DNA of 64,000 nucleotides from JAEVLT01 sp044598425 (lineage in GTDB: Bacteria > Bacillota > Bacilli > Bacillales > Cytobacillaceae), in contig CP172536.1 in NCBI GenBank assembly GCA_044598425.1, forward strand, positions 744,001 through 808,000, read 5' to 3'. Positions 29,003 through 37,304 of the stretch are shown piece by piece (the stretch's first letter is position 1; each line of letters opens with the position of its first letter). A model generated the notes under the pieces. It saw only the letters and a list, made by a program, of their open reading frames with translations. It was not told where the DNA came from and made no database searches. The position numbers and the translations under genes were made by a program.

Positions 29003-29710
29003 GTGAGAGTAATGATCGCTGAAGATGACGCTGCATCTAGAAAGTTGTTAAAGCATTTTATTCTGAGCCTGCCAAATTACGAAATTGTCGGAGAAGCAGA
29101 GAATGGGGAAGAATTAATCCACTTAGGGATAAAAGAAAAACCGGATATCGTTTTGGTTGACATAGGTATGCCTTTGTTAAATGGAATGGAAGCGGTTAAA
29201 TCATGTAAAATAATCCTTCCTTCCATACAAGTGATCTTTATTACGGGGCATGATGAATTTGCTCTAGAAGCTTTTGGTGTAAGTGCAATCGATTACATCG
29301 TTAAACCAATAGGGAGAGAGCGGTTATATGCCTCATTAGAAAGAGCTGCAAGTTTGTCTGCTCAATATCAGCAGAGTAGTCCAATTAAAAAGGATTTAAT
29401 GATTAAGCATCACAACCAAATGATATTTGTGCCATTAGAGGAAATTCTATTTGTTGAAAGAGCTGAACGGAAGGCTGTTATTCATACACTTGACAAAAAG
29501 TACGAAATAAATGAGGCGTTATCAAATTTGGAGAATACGCTTGATTCGCGATTCGTCGCTTCTCATAGATCCTACATCATTAATTTGGAAGCGCTAACAA
29601 GAATTGAAACCGCTGACCAAAATTATAAGGCATATTTTAAAAACTATTCAGAAACAGCTAAGATTTCTAAGAATAAGCTTGCAGAATTACAAAAATATAA
29701 ATCGTTGTAA
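29003..29710 (+). CDS. LytTR-family response regulator
   Basis: 235 aa. The receiver domain has the acidic pair EDD (residues 7-9), the phosphoacceptor Asp53 in VLVDIGMP, a Thr in FITGHDE and the Lys in DYIVKPIG. The LytTR DNA-binding domain covers about residues 135-232, with ILFVERAERKAVIHT and FVASHRSYIINLEAL. No sensor kinase is adjacent. The nearest kinase is the hybrid kinase with a sugar-binding domain 14 kb downstream. GTG 29003 follows AAGGGGGG; an ATG three codons later is also possible. It sits alone just upstream of the sugar locus. Confidence 0.92.
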   Translation: MRVMIAEDDAASRKLLKHFILSLPNYEIVGEAENGEELIHLGIKEKPDIVLVDIGMPLLNGMEAVKSCKIILPSIQVIFITGHDEFALEAFGVSAIDYIVKPIGRERLYASLERAASLSAQYQQSSPIKKDLMIKHHNQMIFVPLEEILFVERAERKAVIHTLDKKYEINEALSNLENTLDSRFVASHRSYIINLEALTRIETADQNYKAYFKNYSETAKISKNKLAELQKYKSL

Positions 29711-29854
29711 GGCTCGGTATTATTCTCGAGTCTTTTTTTTATTTTTTTTTAAAATCTACTTTTTTTGTCTAAAAGAATAAAATCAATGTCTGAATAGAAA
29801 TAAATTGTTTTCAAAATGATTATTTCCTTGTCTGAAGCGAGTTCGACACCACTT

Positions 29855-29882
29855 TTGCAATCGATTACAATCCAATTATAGA
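29855..29882 (+). promoter_or_regulatory. Promoter with overlapping LacI-type operator upstream of the lacI gene
   Basis: TTGCAA (29855-29860), a 16-bp spacer and TATAGA (29877-29882) form a plausible promoter. The palindromic TGCAATCGATTACA (29856-29869) covers the -35 box. The same motif recurs twice after the gene, so autorepression is likely. Confidence 0.7.
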
Positions 29883-29906
29883 GACAAGGAAGGAAAAGAG
29901 AGCACT

Positions 29907-30902
29907 ATGGTAAGAATTGTGGATGTGGCAAAGAAGGCCAATGTATCTACTGCTACAGTCTCCAGAGTATTAAGCAGACCTGGTGCTGTAAAAGAAGCAA
30001 CTACAGAAAAGGTTTTAAAAGCAATTGAGGATCTCAATTATCAGCCGAATGTTTTAGCCAGGCAACTAAGAAGGTTAGAAACAAATACCATTTTAGTCGT
30101 TGTTCCAGACATCACAAATCCTTTTTTTTCCAACGTTTTAAGGGGAATACAATCGGTAGCAGTAGACAATGGATATCAGGTTCTCCTTGGAGATACCTGC
30201 AATGATGTTGAACTGGAAAATGGATATTTAGACATCCTCCAGCAAAAAAAAGCCGATGGAATGGTCTTGCTTACCGCAAGAACGGGAGTGAAGGCAGTTA
30301 AGGAAGCAGCCCAAAGTTATCCAGTAGTACTTGCATGCGAGTATATTGAGGGCTCGGGTATTCCGACCGTATCAATTGATAACATAAGCGGTGCCAGGAA
30401 AGCAACGGAATATTTAATTGATTTGGGTCATACGAGAATTGGCTGTATAACAGGCCCTCTTAATGTGGTATTGGGTAGGGATCGCTTGAAGGGATTTTAC
30501 CAGGCAATGGCTCAGCGAAGTATAGAAGTTGAACCTGTTTTGATACAGGAAGGTGATTTTACATTTGAAAGCGGTTTTAATCTCATGATGAAGTTTTTAG
30601 CGCTAGGTGAATTGCCTACGGCTATCTTTGCTGCAAATGATGAAATGGCGATGGGCGCCATTAAAGCGATTAAAACTAAGGGAATGAAAGTGCCTGAGGA
30701 TATTTCCATCATTGGTTTTGATGATGTGAAATTTTCCGCAATTTTTGAACCAGGCATTACAACGATCGCCCAGCCGGCATTTGAAATTGGGACAAATGCA
30801 ATGGAATTATTGCTTAAACTCATCAACAAAGAGGAACTCCAAAGGGATCAGATTATTTTGGATGACCAACTTATTATCCGTGAATCATGCAAAGGAATTT
30901 AA
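29907..30902 (+). CDS. LacI-family transcriptional regulator of the sugar locus
   Basis: 331 aa. The N-terminal helix-turn-helix is RIVDVAKKANVSTATVSRVL with the hinge NYQPNVLARQLRR. The effector domain is a type-I periplasmic-binding fold (FFSNVLRGIQ, then FAANDEMAMGAIKAIK and IIGFDDVKFS). Operators TGCAATCG/CATTACA lie in front of it and in front of the following transporter operon. It therefore most likely represses itself and the uptake and catabolic genes until the sugar or an intermediate binds. GGAAGGAAAAGAG precedes the ATG. Confidence 0.93.
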   Translation: MVRIVDVAKKANVSTATVSRVLSRPGAVKEATTEKVLKAIEDLNYQPNVLARQLRRLETNTILVVVPDITNPFFSNVLRGIQSVAVDNGYQVLLGDTCNDVELENGYLDILQQKKADGMVLLTARTGVKAVKEAAQSYPVVLACEYIEGSGIPTVSIDNISGARKATEYLIDLGHTRIGCITGPLNVVLGRDRLKGFYQAMAQRSIEVEPVLIQEGDFTFESGFNLMMKFLALGELPTAIFAANDEMAMGAIKAIKTKGMKVPEDISIIGFDDVKFSAIFEPGITTIAQPAFEIGTNAMELLLKLINKEELQRDQIILDDQLIIRESCKGI

Positions 30903-30925
30903 CCAAATTTTATTTTCGAAAAATA

Positions 30926-30939
30926 TGCAATCCATTACA
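30926..30939 (+). promoter_or_regulatory. LacI-type operator, copy 2
   Basis: TGCAATCCATTACA differs by one base from the copy at 29856. It lies just after the repressor gene, in the region feeding the binding-protein gene. Confidence 0.65.
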
Positions 30940-30971
30940 TTTTGAAATTACACTATTTTTATAGTAAAAAA

Positions 30972-30985
30972 TGCAATCGATTACA
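30972..30985 (+). promoter_or_regulatory. LacI-type operator, copy 3
   Basis: TGCAATCGATTACA is identical to the copy at 29856-29869. It is spaced 46 bp from copy 2, which would allow cooperative or looped binding. Confidence 0.7.
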
Positions 30986-31099
30986 AATCTAAAAACTATT
31001 GATCTTTCATTTTTAGAAAATGAGGTGATGCATACTTTCGGTCTTTAGCAAATGGATGTAATGAATTTTGACAAAATAAAAAAGTGCGCTTGTCGATTA

Positions 31100-31220
31100 A
31101 TCACCCTCGCGTATGAGAATTCACTCTGGTCTATGAGCTGCCTGGAAGCTGCAACTTCCAGTATGGGGTGCCAACTTGAATTTTTCAGATAGTGGGGGCT
31201 TACCCCCACTATCTGAACTA
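31100..31220. other. Structured non-coding element resembling an IS200/IS605 (IS1341) end or omega-RNA scaffold
   Basis: Two hairpins lie between the operators and the binding-protein gene: CTGGAAG-CTGCAA-CTTCCAG (31142-31161) and a perfect 14-bp stem at 31185-31216 (TCAGATAGTGGGGG, loop CTTA). The run CACTCTGGTCTATGAGCTGC just before them resembles the right-end/guide-RNA scaffold of TnpB-encoding IS605 elements. That resemblance is recalled, not searched. No tnpA or tnpB is present. It could be a solo relic, a MITE-like element, or part of the mRNA leader. Confidence 0.4.
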
Positions 31221-31307
31221 CCTTCTATGAAGAGTCAAAGAACAAAAAACAAACGGGAAATTATTTCGAAAGAGGAATCTAAACTTACTATACAAGGAGG
31301 TTATTCT

Positions 31308-32483
31308 ATGAAAAAGAGTTTTCTAATTTCCGTCTTTTTTCTATTAATTCTAAGCACAGTACTTGCAGGGTGTGGGGGCAGTAAGTCAACTACCGCAAGT
31401 AATACAAGCACAGAAAAGAATAAAAACTACTCAGGCACAGCAACAGGAGAATTAACAATCAATCCAAAGATTCCGGATTTAGCCGTGCAAGATAAAGGGC
31501 CAAATGGTGAACAAGCCGTGTCTGCCAAAACGTTAAAGCTGACGGCAGATGAACTTAAGAAAATTAAGGCTGGCCATTATACTGCTGCGATTGTCATGCA
31601 TTACTCAGGAACGGATTATATGAATGCAGAAGTAAATGCTATGAAAGATACTTTTCAAAAAATGGGCATCAAAGTCGTAGCTGTTACGGATGCCCAATTC
31701 AAAGCAGAAAAAGAAGTAAATGATATCGAAACAGTTTTAGCGAAAAAGCCTGACGTAATGATTTCTGTGCCAGTGGATGCGGTATCTACTGCAGATGCAT
31801 ATAAAAAGGCAGTGAAACAAGGAGTTAAGTTAGTATTCATGGATGGGGCTGCTAAAGGTCTAGAGCCAGGCAAAGATTACATTAGTGTTGTCACTGGAGA
31901 TAACTTCGGTAATGGGGCTCTGGCTGCTGACATAATGGCTGAAAAAATTGGTGGTAAAGGTAAAATTGGCGTCGTTTATCACGATGTAAACTTCTTCGTG
32001 ACAAAAAACCGTTCAGATGCTTTTATTGCCAGGATCAAAGAAAAATATCCTAATATTCAAATTGTAGCACAAGGTGGTATCACCGATCCAAATCAAGGGG
32101 AATCCGTAGCATCTGCTATGTTGACAAGACACCCTGATCTAAAAGGAATTTTTGCACCATGGGATGTCCCGGCTGAAGGTGTGATGGCTGCTGCTCGTAC
32201 TGCGGGAAGAAATGATTTAGTGGTTACCACTGTTGACTTAGGGACAAATGTTGCCATTTCCATTGCTGGAGATGGTATCGTAAAAGGTCTTGGTGCTCAA
32301 TTGCCATATGACCAGGGGGTTGCTCAAGCGATTGTTGCCGGATATGCCCTAATAGGAAAACAAGCACCGCCATATATTACTTCTCCAGCTATTAAAGTAA
32401 CAAAAGATAATGTTTTGGATGAATGGAAGCTCATCTATGGGACAAATGCTCCGAAAATAGTTCAAGATGCAATGAAAAAATAA
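31308..32483 (+). CDS. Sugar ABC transporter substrate-binding lipoprotein (SBP1)
   Basis: 391 aa. The lipoprotein signal has LAGC with the lipid Cys at residue 22, followed by a Ser/Thr-rich linker and a type-I (RbsB-like) binding domain starting around residue 50. Visible cleft elements are VMHYSGTDYMNAEV, ISVPVDAVSTADAY, VFMDGAAKG, VVYHDVNFFVTKNR, PWDVPAEG and GAQLPYDQG. It delivers an unidentified sugar or cyclitol to the ATPase/permease encoded next. A paralogue (40304-41476) and a third copy fused to a kinase (42860-45466) share these motifs. The ATG at 31308 follows AAGGAGG. Confidence 0.92.
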   Translation: MKKSFLISVFFLLILSTVLAGCGGSKSTTASNTSTEKNKNYSGTATGELTINPKIPDLAVQDKGPNGEQAVSAKTLKLTADELKKIKAGHYTAAIVMHYSGTDYMNAEVNAMKDTFQKMGIKVVAVTDAQFKAEKEVNDIETVLAKKPDVMISVPVDAVSTADAYKKAVKQGVKLVFMDGAAKGLEPGKDYISVVTGDNFGNGALAADIMAEKIGGKGKIGVVYHDVNFFVTKNRSDAFIARIKEKYPNIQIVAQGGITDPNQGESVASAMLTRHPDLKGIFAPWDVPAEGVMAAARTAGRNDLVVTTVDLGTNVAISIAGDGIVKGLGAQLPYDQGVAQAIVAGYALIGKQAPPYITSPAIKVTKDNVLDEWKLIYGTNAPKIVQDAMKK

Positions 32484-32497
32484 TTTCTATTAATTGT

Positions 32498-32524
32498 TCG
32501 AGGGGCTGCGAGTATGCAGCCTCT
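32498..32524 (+). promoter_or_regulatory. Intergenic hairpin after SBP1
   Basis: GAGGGGCTGC-GAGTAT-GCAGCCTC without a T-run. Hairpins like this after binding-protein genes usually stabilise the SBP message or reduce read-through, giving more SBP than membrane components. Confidence 0.55.
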
Positions 32525-32547
32525 GAACCAAAAGAAGGTGAACATAG

Positions 32548-34044
32548 ATGGAACAACCTATCCTGGAAATGAAAAATATTTGCAAAGCATTTAATGGAAT
32601 TACCGTTCTTAACAATGTAAATTTCTCTGTTAAAAAAGGTGAAGTTCATGCCTTGATGGGGGGGAATGGGGCTGGTAAATCGACGTTAATGAAAATACTT
32701 ACCGGCGTTTATACAGTTGACAGTGGTGAAATAGTCATTGAAGGAAAACCAGTAAGTATAAAGAGCTTTGAGGATGCCAAAGAAAATAAAATATCGATGA
32801 TTTTTCAAGAGTTTAGTTTAATTCCAACCCTTACTGTAGCCCAAAATATCTTTCTTACTCGGGAGAAGAAGACATCAATAGGGCTGCTTGATGATAAGGA
32901 TTGTGAAAAGAAGACAGAAAAACTGCTGGAAGAATTAGGAGTAGATATCAAACCGACCGATATTGTCCAAAACTTGGGAGTAGGCTATTGGCAAATGACT
33001 GAGATTGCCAAGGCACTTTCTCAAGAAGCAAAAATTTTGATCATGGATGAACCTACTTCGTCTTTAACGAAAAATGAAACGAAAGTATTATTTGACTTTA
33101 TTAATCAGTTGAAAGCAAAAGGTTATTCCATCATTTATATATCACACAGGATGGATGAAATTTTTGAAATATGCGACAGAATTACAATTTTACGAGACGG
33201 AAAATATATCACGACAGAAACATGCAGTGAAACAAACCTAGACACTGTCATTCAACATATTGTCGGTATGGAGTTTGACCAGGCCTTTGAATGGAAGGAA
33301 CGCTCTTATTCAATAGATGTACCGCCAGTTTTTGAAGTGAAAAACTTGAGTTCGGATAAAGTCCAAGATATTAATCTCAAAATTCAACCTGGTGAGATTG
33401 TAGGAATTGCTGGATTGATGGGAAGTGGAAGAACAGAATTAGTCCGCTGTCTATTTGGGATTGACTCAATTGATCGAGGGGAAATTTATGTTAATGGCAA
33501 GAAGCAATTGATTAAAAATACAAAGAATGCGATAGATGCCGGAATTGCTTTGATTCCAGAGGACCGGAGAATGCAAGGGTTGGTTCTTGAACATAGTGTC
33601 ATGGATAACCTGACGCTCCCAATTCTTTCAAATCTAAATAAAGGGCTTTTTCTTGATAATAAGAAGTCTAATGAAATAAGTAAACAGTTTGTCCAAAAGC
33701 TGAATATCAAAACAGACAATATTTTTAAACAAGCTAATCTTTTATCAGGCGGTAATCAACAAAAAATTGTTCTGGCGAAATGGCTGGCTAGTAATCCTAC
33801 CGTATTATTACTAGACGAACCAACCATCGGTGTTGATATTGGTGCAAAAACAGAAATCATCGATATCATTCGTGAAATGGCCGAAAGCGGCAAGGCAATA
33901 CTTGTTATCTCTTCGGAGCTCCCAGAACTTCTGGCACTTAGCGATCGAGTGGTCGTTATGCATGAAGGAAAAATAAAAAGGGAAATGAAGCGAAGGGAGA
34001 TTAAATCAGAGGAGGATTTACAATATGCAATCCAAGGTTTCTAA
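32548..34044 (+). CDS. Sugar ABC transporter ATPase, two-domain (RbsA/MglA-like)
   Basis: 498 aa with two ABC domains in tandem. Domain 1 has Walker A GGNGAGKSTLMKILTG, a divergent signature (LGVGYWQMTEIAKALS), Walker B ILIMDEPTSSL and IYISHRMDEIF. Domain 2 has a degenerate Walker A (GLMGSGRTELVRCLFG), signature LSGGNQQKIVLAKWL and Walker B VLLLDEPTIGVD. This is the ribose/galactose importer architecture. It overlaps the permease gene by 20 bp. It probably serves both SBP1 and SBP2, because no second ATPase is present in the locus. Confidence 0.94.
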   Translation: MEQPILEMKNICKAFNGITVLNNVNFSVKKGEVHALMGGNGAGKSTLMKILTGVYTVDSGEIVIEGKPVSIKSFEDAKENKISMIFQEFSLIPTLTVAQNIFLTREKKTSIGLLDDKDCEKKTEKLLEELGVDIKPTDIVQNLGVGYWQMTEIAKALSQEAKILIMDEPTSSLTKNETKVLFDFINQLKAKGYSIIYISHRMDEIFEICDRITILRDGKYITTETCSETNLDTVIQHIVGMEFDQAFEWKERSYSIDVPPVFEVKNLSSDKVQDINLKIQPGEIVGIAGLMGSGRTELVRCLFGIDSIDRGEIYVNGKKQLIKNTKNAIDAGIALIPEDRRMQGLVLEHSVMDNLTLPILSNLNKGLFLDNKKSNEISKQFVQKLNIKTDNIFKQANLLSGGNQQKIVLAKWLASNPTVLLLDEPTIGVDIGAKTEIIDIIREMAESGKAILVISSELPELLALSDRVVVMHEGKIKREMKRREIKSEEDLQYAIQGF

Positions 34045-35005
34045 TATACAAAAACCGACAACTCCTATCTTAAAAAAGTTCGAGTGGCGCAATTATATTG
34101 TCTATTTAGCCTTCGTTGGAGTTTTAATCTATTTTTCTATTACTCTTTTCAGCCAAGGGTTTTTAACAAGCGGCAATTTATTAAATATTGTCAGACAAAC
34201 AGCAACGATTTCCATAATGGCTTTAGCGATGACATTTGTAATTAGTACTGGTGAAATTGATCTTTCAGTGGGTTCGGTAACTGCATTATCCTCACTGGCA
34301 GGAGCATTAGCGATTCAATCAGGCTTTGGAATTATCGGTGGACTTCTTGCAGGTGTCGGCACAGGGCTGGCAGTGGGATTAATCAATGGCTTACTTGTTA
34401 CAAAGGTAGCCATCCCTTCATTCCTAGTAACTCTTGGAACTATGGGAGCTGTTAAGGGTCTCGCGATGTGGATCACAGATACTGCACCCGTTCCGATTGT
34501 AGATGCAAAGTTTAATTTTATCTTTGGATCAGGGGATATTGGACCAGTTCCTGTTCTCCTTATATGGACTGTTGTGTTTACGGTTATTGCTCATATTCTG
34601 CTTCGAAAAACATCATTTGGCCGCCAGGTTCTTGCAACAGGCGGTAATGAAAATGCAGCAAGATTCTCAGGTGTTAAGACGTTGAAAATTAAGCTTTTTG
34701 TATTCTTGGGTACAGGTGTAATGGCAGGCTTAGCCGGACTTCTCTATGCTGGCCGCATGAATGCAGGAAGATTTTCTTTTGGTGAAGGAGATGAACTTTC
34801 CGTTATCGCCGCTGTTATTCTTGGTGGAACCAGTTTGTTTGGCGGAGTAGGAACAATCATTGGAACGCTTGTTGGTTCATTAATGATTGGTACGATCAAC
34901 AATGGTTTGATCATAATGGGGCTAGATGTCAGTCAACAAATGATTATCAAAGGAATCATCATCATTTTGGCGGTGGCTTTTGGTAAGAAAGCAGTAAAGA
35001 GGTAG
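34025..35005 (+). CDS. Sugar ABC transporter permease (RbsC-like)
   Basis: 326 aa, BPD_transp_2 family with about 8-10 helices. Family landmarks are TFVISTGEIDLSVGSVTALS, then TLGTMGAVKGLAMW, GRQVLATGGNENAARFSGV (the coupling-loop motif) and VILGGTSLFGGVGTIIGTLV. It forms the membrane channel with the upstream ATPase and is translationally coupled to it. Confidence 0.94.
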   Translation: MQSKVSNIQKPTTPILKKFEWRNYIVYLAFVGVLIYFSITLFSQGFLTSGNLLNIVRQTATISIMALAMTFVISTGEIDLSVGSVTALSSLAGALAIQSGFGIIGGLLAGVGTGLAVGLINGLLVTKVAIPSFLVTLGTMGAVKGLAMWITDTAPVPIVDAKFNFIFGSGDIGPVPVLLIWTVVFTVIAHILLRKTSFGRQVLATGGNENAARFSGVKTLKIKLFVFLGTGVMAGLAGLLYAGRMNAGRFSFGEGDELSVIAAVILGGTSLFGGVGTIIGTLVGSLMIGTINNGLIIMGLDVSQQMIIKGIIIILAVAFGKKAVKR

Positions 35006-35068
35006 TTTATTTTAGAAAGATTAGAGTCCTAAATTTGGTAATTGTAACATTAAGGAATGAATAGTAAA

Positions 35069-35080
35069 TTTCCGCGGAAA
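35069..35080. promoter_or_regulatory. Palindrome upstream of the first Gfo/Idh gene
   Basis: TTTCCGCGGAAA is a perfect 12-bp palindrome 36 bp before the start codon. It could be a regulator site, but no second copy was noticed in the locus. Confidence 0.3.
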
Positions 35081-35115
35081 TAACATTTACAGCATGTCAA
35101 ACAGGAGGTAGAGAG

Positions 35116-36294
35116 ATGAGAAAAATTAAGGTTGGAATCATTGGGACTGGTTTTATCGGTCCAACCCATATTGAAGCGCTTAGAAGACTTGGCTTTGTGG
35201 AAGTGGTGGCATTGGCAGAAACAAGTCAGGAAGCGGCAGAAAAAAAAGCTAGAGAGCTTGGCATTCCAAAAGCCTATGGTCAATACCGTGATATGCTTCA
35301 GGACAGCGAAATACAAGTTGTGCACAATTGTACACCAAACCACCTTCATTTTGAGATTAATAAAGAGATTATTTTAGCAGGAAAGCATGTCATTTCTGAA
35401 AAACCTTTAGCGATGGTTAGCAAAGAATCGGCAGAGTTATTGGCGTTGGCAAAAAAACGTGGGGTTGTACATGGGGTGAATTTTAATTACCGGCAGCATG
35501 CAAGTGTCCAAAACTTACATGCGAAGATTACAAACGGTGAACTTGGAAAAGTGAATCTCGTCCATGGGAGCTACCTGCAGGATTGGTTAATGTATGAAAC
35601 AGATTTTAATTGGCGACTCGCACCTGAAGTTGGCGGGAAATCGCGGGCTGTAGCCGATATTGGTTCGCACTGGTGTGATACTGTGCAATTTGTTACCGGA
35701 AAAAGAATTGTTGAGGTTTTTGCAGACTTAGCAACAGTGATACCAATCCGCAAAAAACCAAAATTTCATGTGGCAACATTTGAAGCCCAGGCTGCTTTAG
35801 AAGAAATGTATGAAGATGTATCAATTAACACCGAAGATTACGCGTCCGTCCTTGTGCGCTTTGAGGATGGGTCAAGAGGAGTGTTTACCGTATCGCAGGT
35901 AAGCGCCGGGCGTAAAAATCGGCTTAGCTTCGAAGTTGATGGAAGTATTAGCTCAGCTTTTTGGAACCAAGAAGAGCCGGAAAAATTATGGATTGGTCAT
36001 CGGGATAAGCCTAATGAACTTCTGTTAGCCGATCCTGCTCTGTTTAAAGCGGAGGCAAGGTCTTCGATTCACCATCCTGGAGGGCATAATGAAGGCTGGC
36101 CAGATGCATTGAAAAATATGATGATCAATTTCTATACCTTTATTCGTGAAGGTAAGAATCTGGAAACAGACAAGCCTAATTTTGCGACATTTGAGGATGG
36201 ACACTTATCGATGTGTATTACGGATGCCATTTTAAAAAGCAGCGCTGAGCAAAAATGGGTGAAAGTGAAAGTGGATGAGGTGGAATATTCATGA
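35116..36294 (+). CDS. Gfo/Idh/MocA family oxidoreductase (1)
   Basis: 392 aa. The N-terminal Rossmann fold has VGIIGTGFIGPTHIEALRRL, the nicotinamide-site motif SEKPLAM (Lys about residue 96), and a C-terminal beta-sheet substrate domain with GVNFNYRQHASVQ and DIGSHWCDTVQFVTG. The Lys and the His in the GSHWCD segment correspond to the usual catalytic residues. The family oxidises sugars or inositols with NAD(P), often at C3 to a keto-sugar. AGGAGGTAGAGAG precedes the ATG, and the stop overlaps the next gene by 4 bp. Confidence 0.92.
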   Translation: MRKIKVGIIGTGFIGPTHIEALRRLGFVEVVALAETSQEAAEKKARELGIPKAYGQYRDMLQDSEIQVVHNCTPNHLHFEINKEIILAGKHVISEKPLAMVSKESAELLALAKKRGVVHGVNFNYRQHASVQNLHAKITNGELGKVNLVHGSYLQDWLMYETDFNWRLAPEVGGKSRAVADIGSHWCDTVQFVTGKRIVEVFADLATVIPIRKKPKFHVATFEAQAALEEMYEDVSINTEDYASVLVRFEDGSRGVFTVSQVSAGRKNRLSFEVDGSISSAFWNQEEPEKLWIGHRDKPNELLLADPALFKAEARSSIHHPGGHNEGWPDALKNMMINFYTFIREGKNLETDKPNFATFEDGHLSMCITDAILKSSAEQKWVKVKVDEVEYS

Positions 36295-37262
36295 AACTAG
36301 GTGTTTTTACTGCTCTTTATCAAAATCTCCCCTTCGAAGCCATGCTGGACAAATTAGTGGAAATGGGTGTAGAGACTGTTGAGCTCGGGACTGGGAATTA
36401 TCCAGGCAACCATCACTGTAATCCTGATGAACTGCTTGAATCTCCTAAAAAAATAAAGGAATTCAATAGGGCTTTAGAAAGAAGGGGATTATCCATCAGC
36501 GGATTAAGCTGCCATGGAAATCCGCTGCATCCAAATAAAAAATTTGCTAATCAATCTCATGAAGTATGGAGAAAAACGGTTTTGCTTGCCGAACGCTTAG
36601 GAGTGCCAGTGGTGAATGGCTTTTCTGGCTGTCCCGGGGATCATGCGGACGCCAAAAATCCTAACTGGGTCACCTGCTCGTGGCCGCCGGAATATTTAGA
36701 TGTCCTTAATTGGCAATGGAACAATGTTGTGATTCCTTATTGGAAGGAAGAAGCGAAATTCGCTGAAGTGCATGGTGTAAACCAGATAGCTTTTGAAATG
36801 CACCCAGGTTTTGTAGTGTATAACCCCGAAACATTGCTGAAATTAAGGGAATACGCAGGTGAAAACATTGGAGCCAATTTAGACCCAAGCCATCTTGTGT
36901 GGCAGGGGATTGACCCAGTAGAAGCGATTAAAAAGCTTGGCCGTGAAAAGGCGATTTTCCACTTCCATGCAAAGGATACTTATTTGGACAAAGCAAATAT
37001 CAGCGTTAATGGTGTGCTGGATACAAAGCATTATAGTAATATACTAGATCGTTCATGGATATTCAGGTCTGTTGGCTACGGTCATGATGAAAAACTGTGG
37101 AAGGACATGGTAAGTGCTTTAAGGGCGGTTGGTTATGACTTTGTGCTTTCTATCGAGCATGAGGATATGCTTGCTTCGGTTGATGAGGGATTAAGTAAAG
37201 CTATCAATCTTCTAAAAGGAATTTTATTTAAAGAGGAAATCACAGAGATGTGGTGGGCATAG
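36291..37262 (+). CDS. Sugar phosphate isomerase/epimerase-like protein (1)
   Basis: 323 aa, an AP-endonuclease-2-type TIM barrel. The metal-site residues typical of the family are seen in VELGTGNYPG, in the Glu of AFEMHPGF, in ANLDPSHLVWQGIDP, in FHFHAKD, and in the C-terminal Glu of LSIEHED. Such proteins isomerise, epimerise or cleave keto-sugars and inosose derivatives, frequently beside Gfo/Idh enzymes. It is coupled to the preceding oxidoreductase by an ATGA overlap, which suggests it acts on that enzyme's product. Confidence 0.9.
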   Translation: MKLGVFTALYQNLPFEAMLDKLVEMGVETVELGTGNYPGNHHCNPDELLESPKKIKEFNRALERRGLSISGLSCHGNPLHPNKKFANQSHEVWRKTVLLAERLGVPVVNGFSGCPGDHADAKNPNWVTCSWPPEYLDVLNWQWNNVVIPYWKEEAKFAEVHGVNQIAFEMHPGFVVYNPETLLKLREYAGENIGANLDPSHLVWQGIDPVEAIKKLGREKAIFHFHAKDTYLDKANISVNGVLDTKHYSNILDRSWIFRSVGYGHDEKLWKDMVSALRAVGYDFVLSIEHEDMLASVDEGLSKAINLLKGILFKEEITEMWWA

Positions 37263-37304
37263 GATCAAATCTTCAACCTTAAATAAATTGTGGAGGTTTT
37301 AAAC

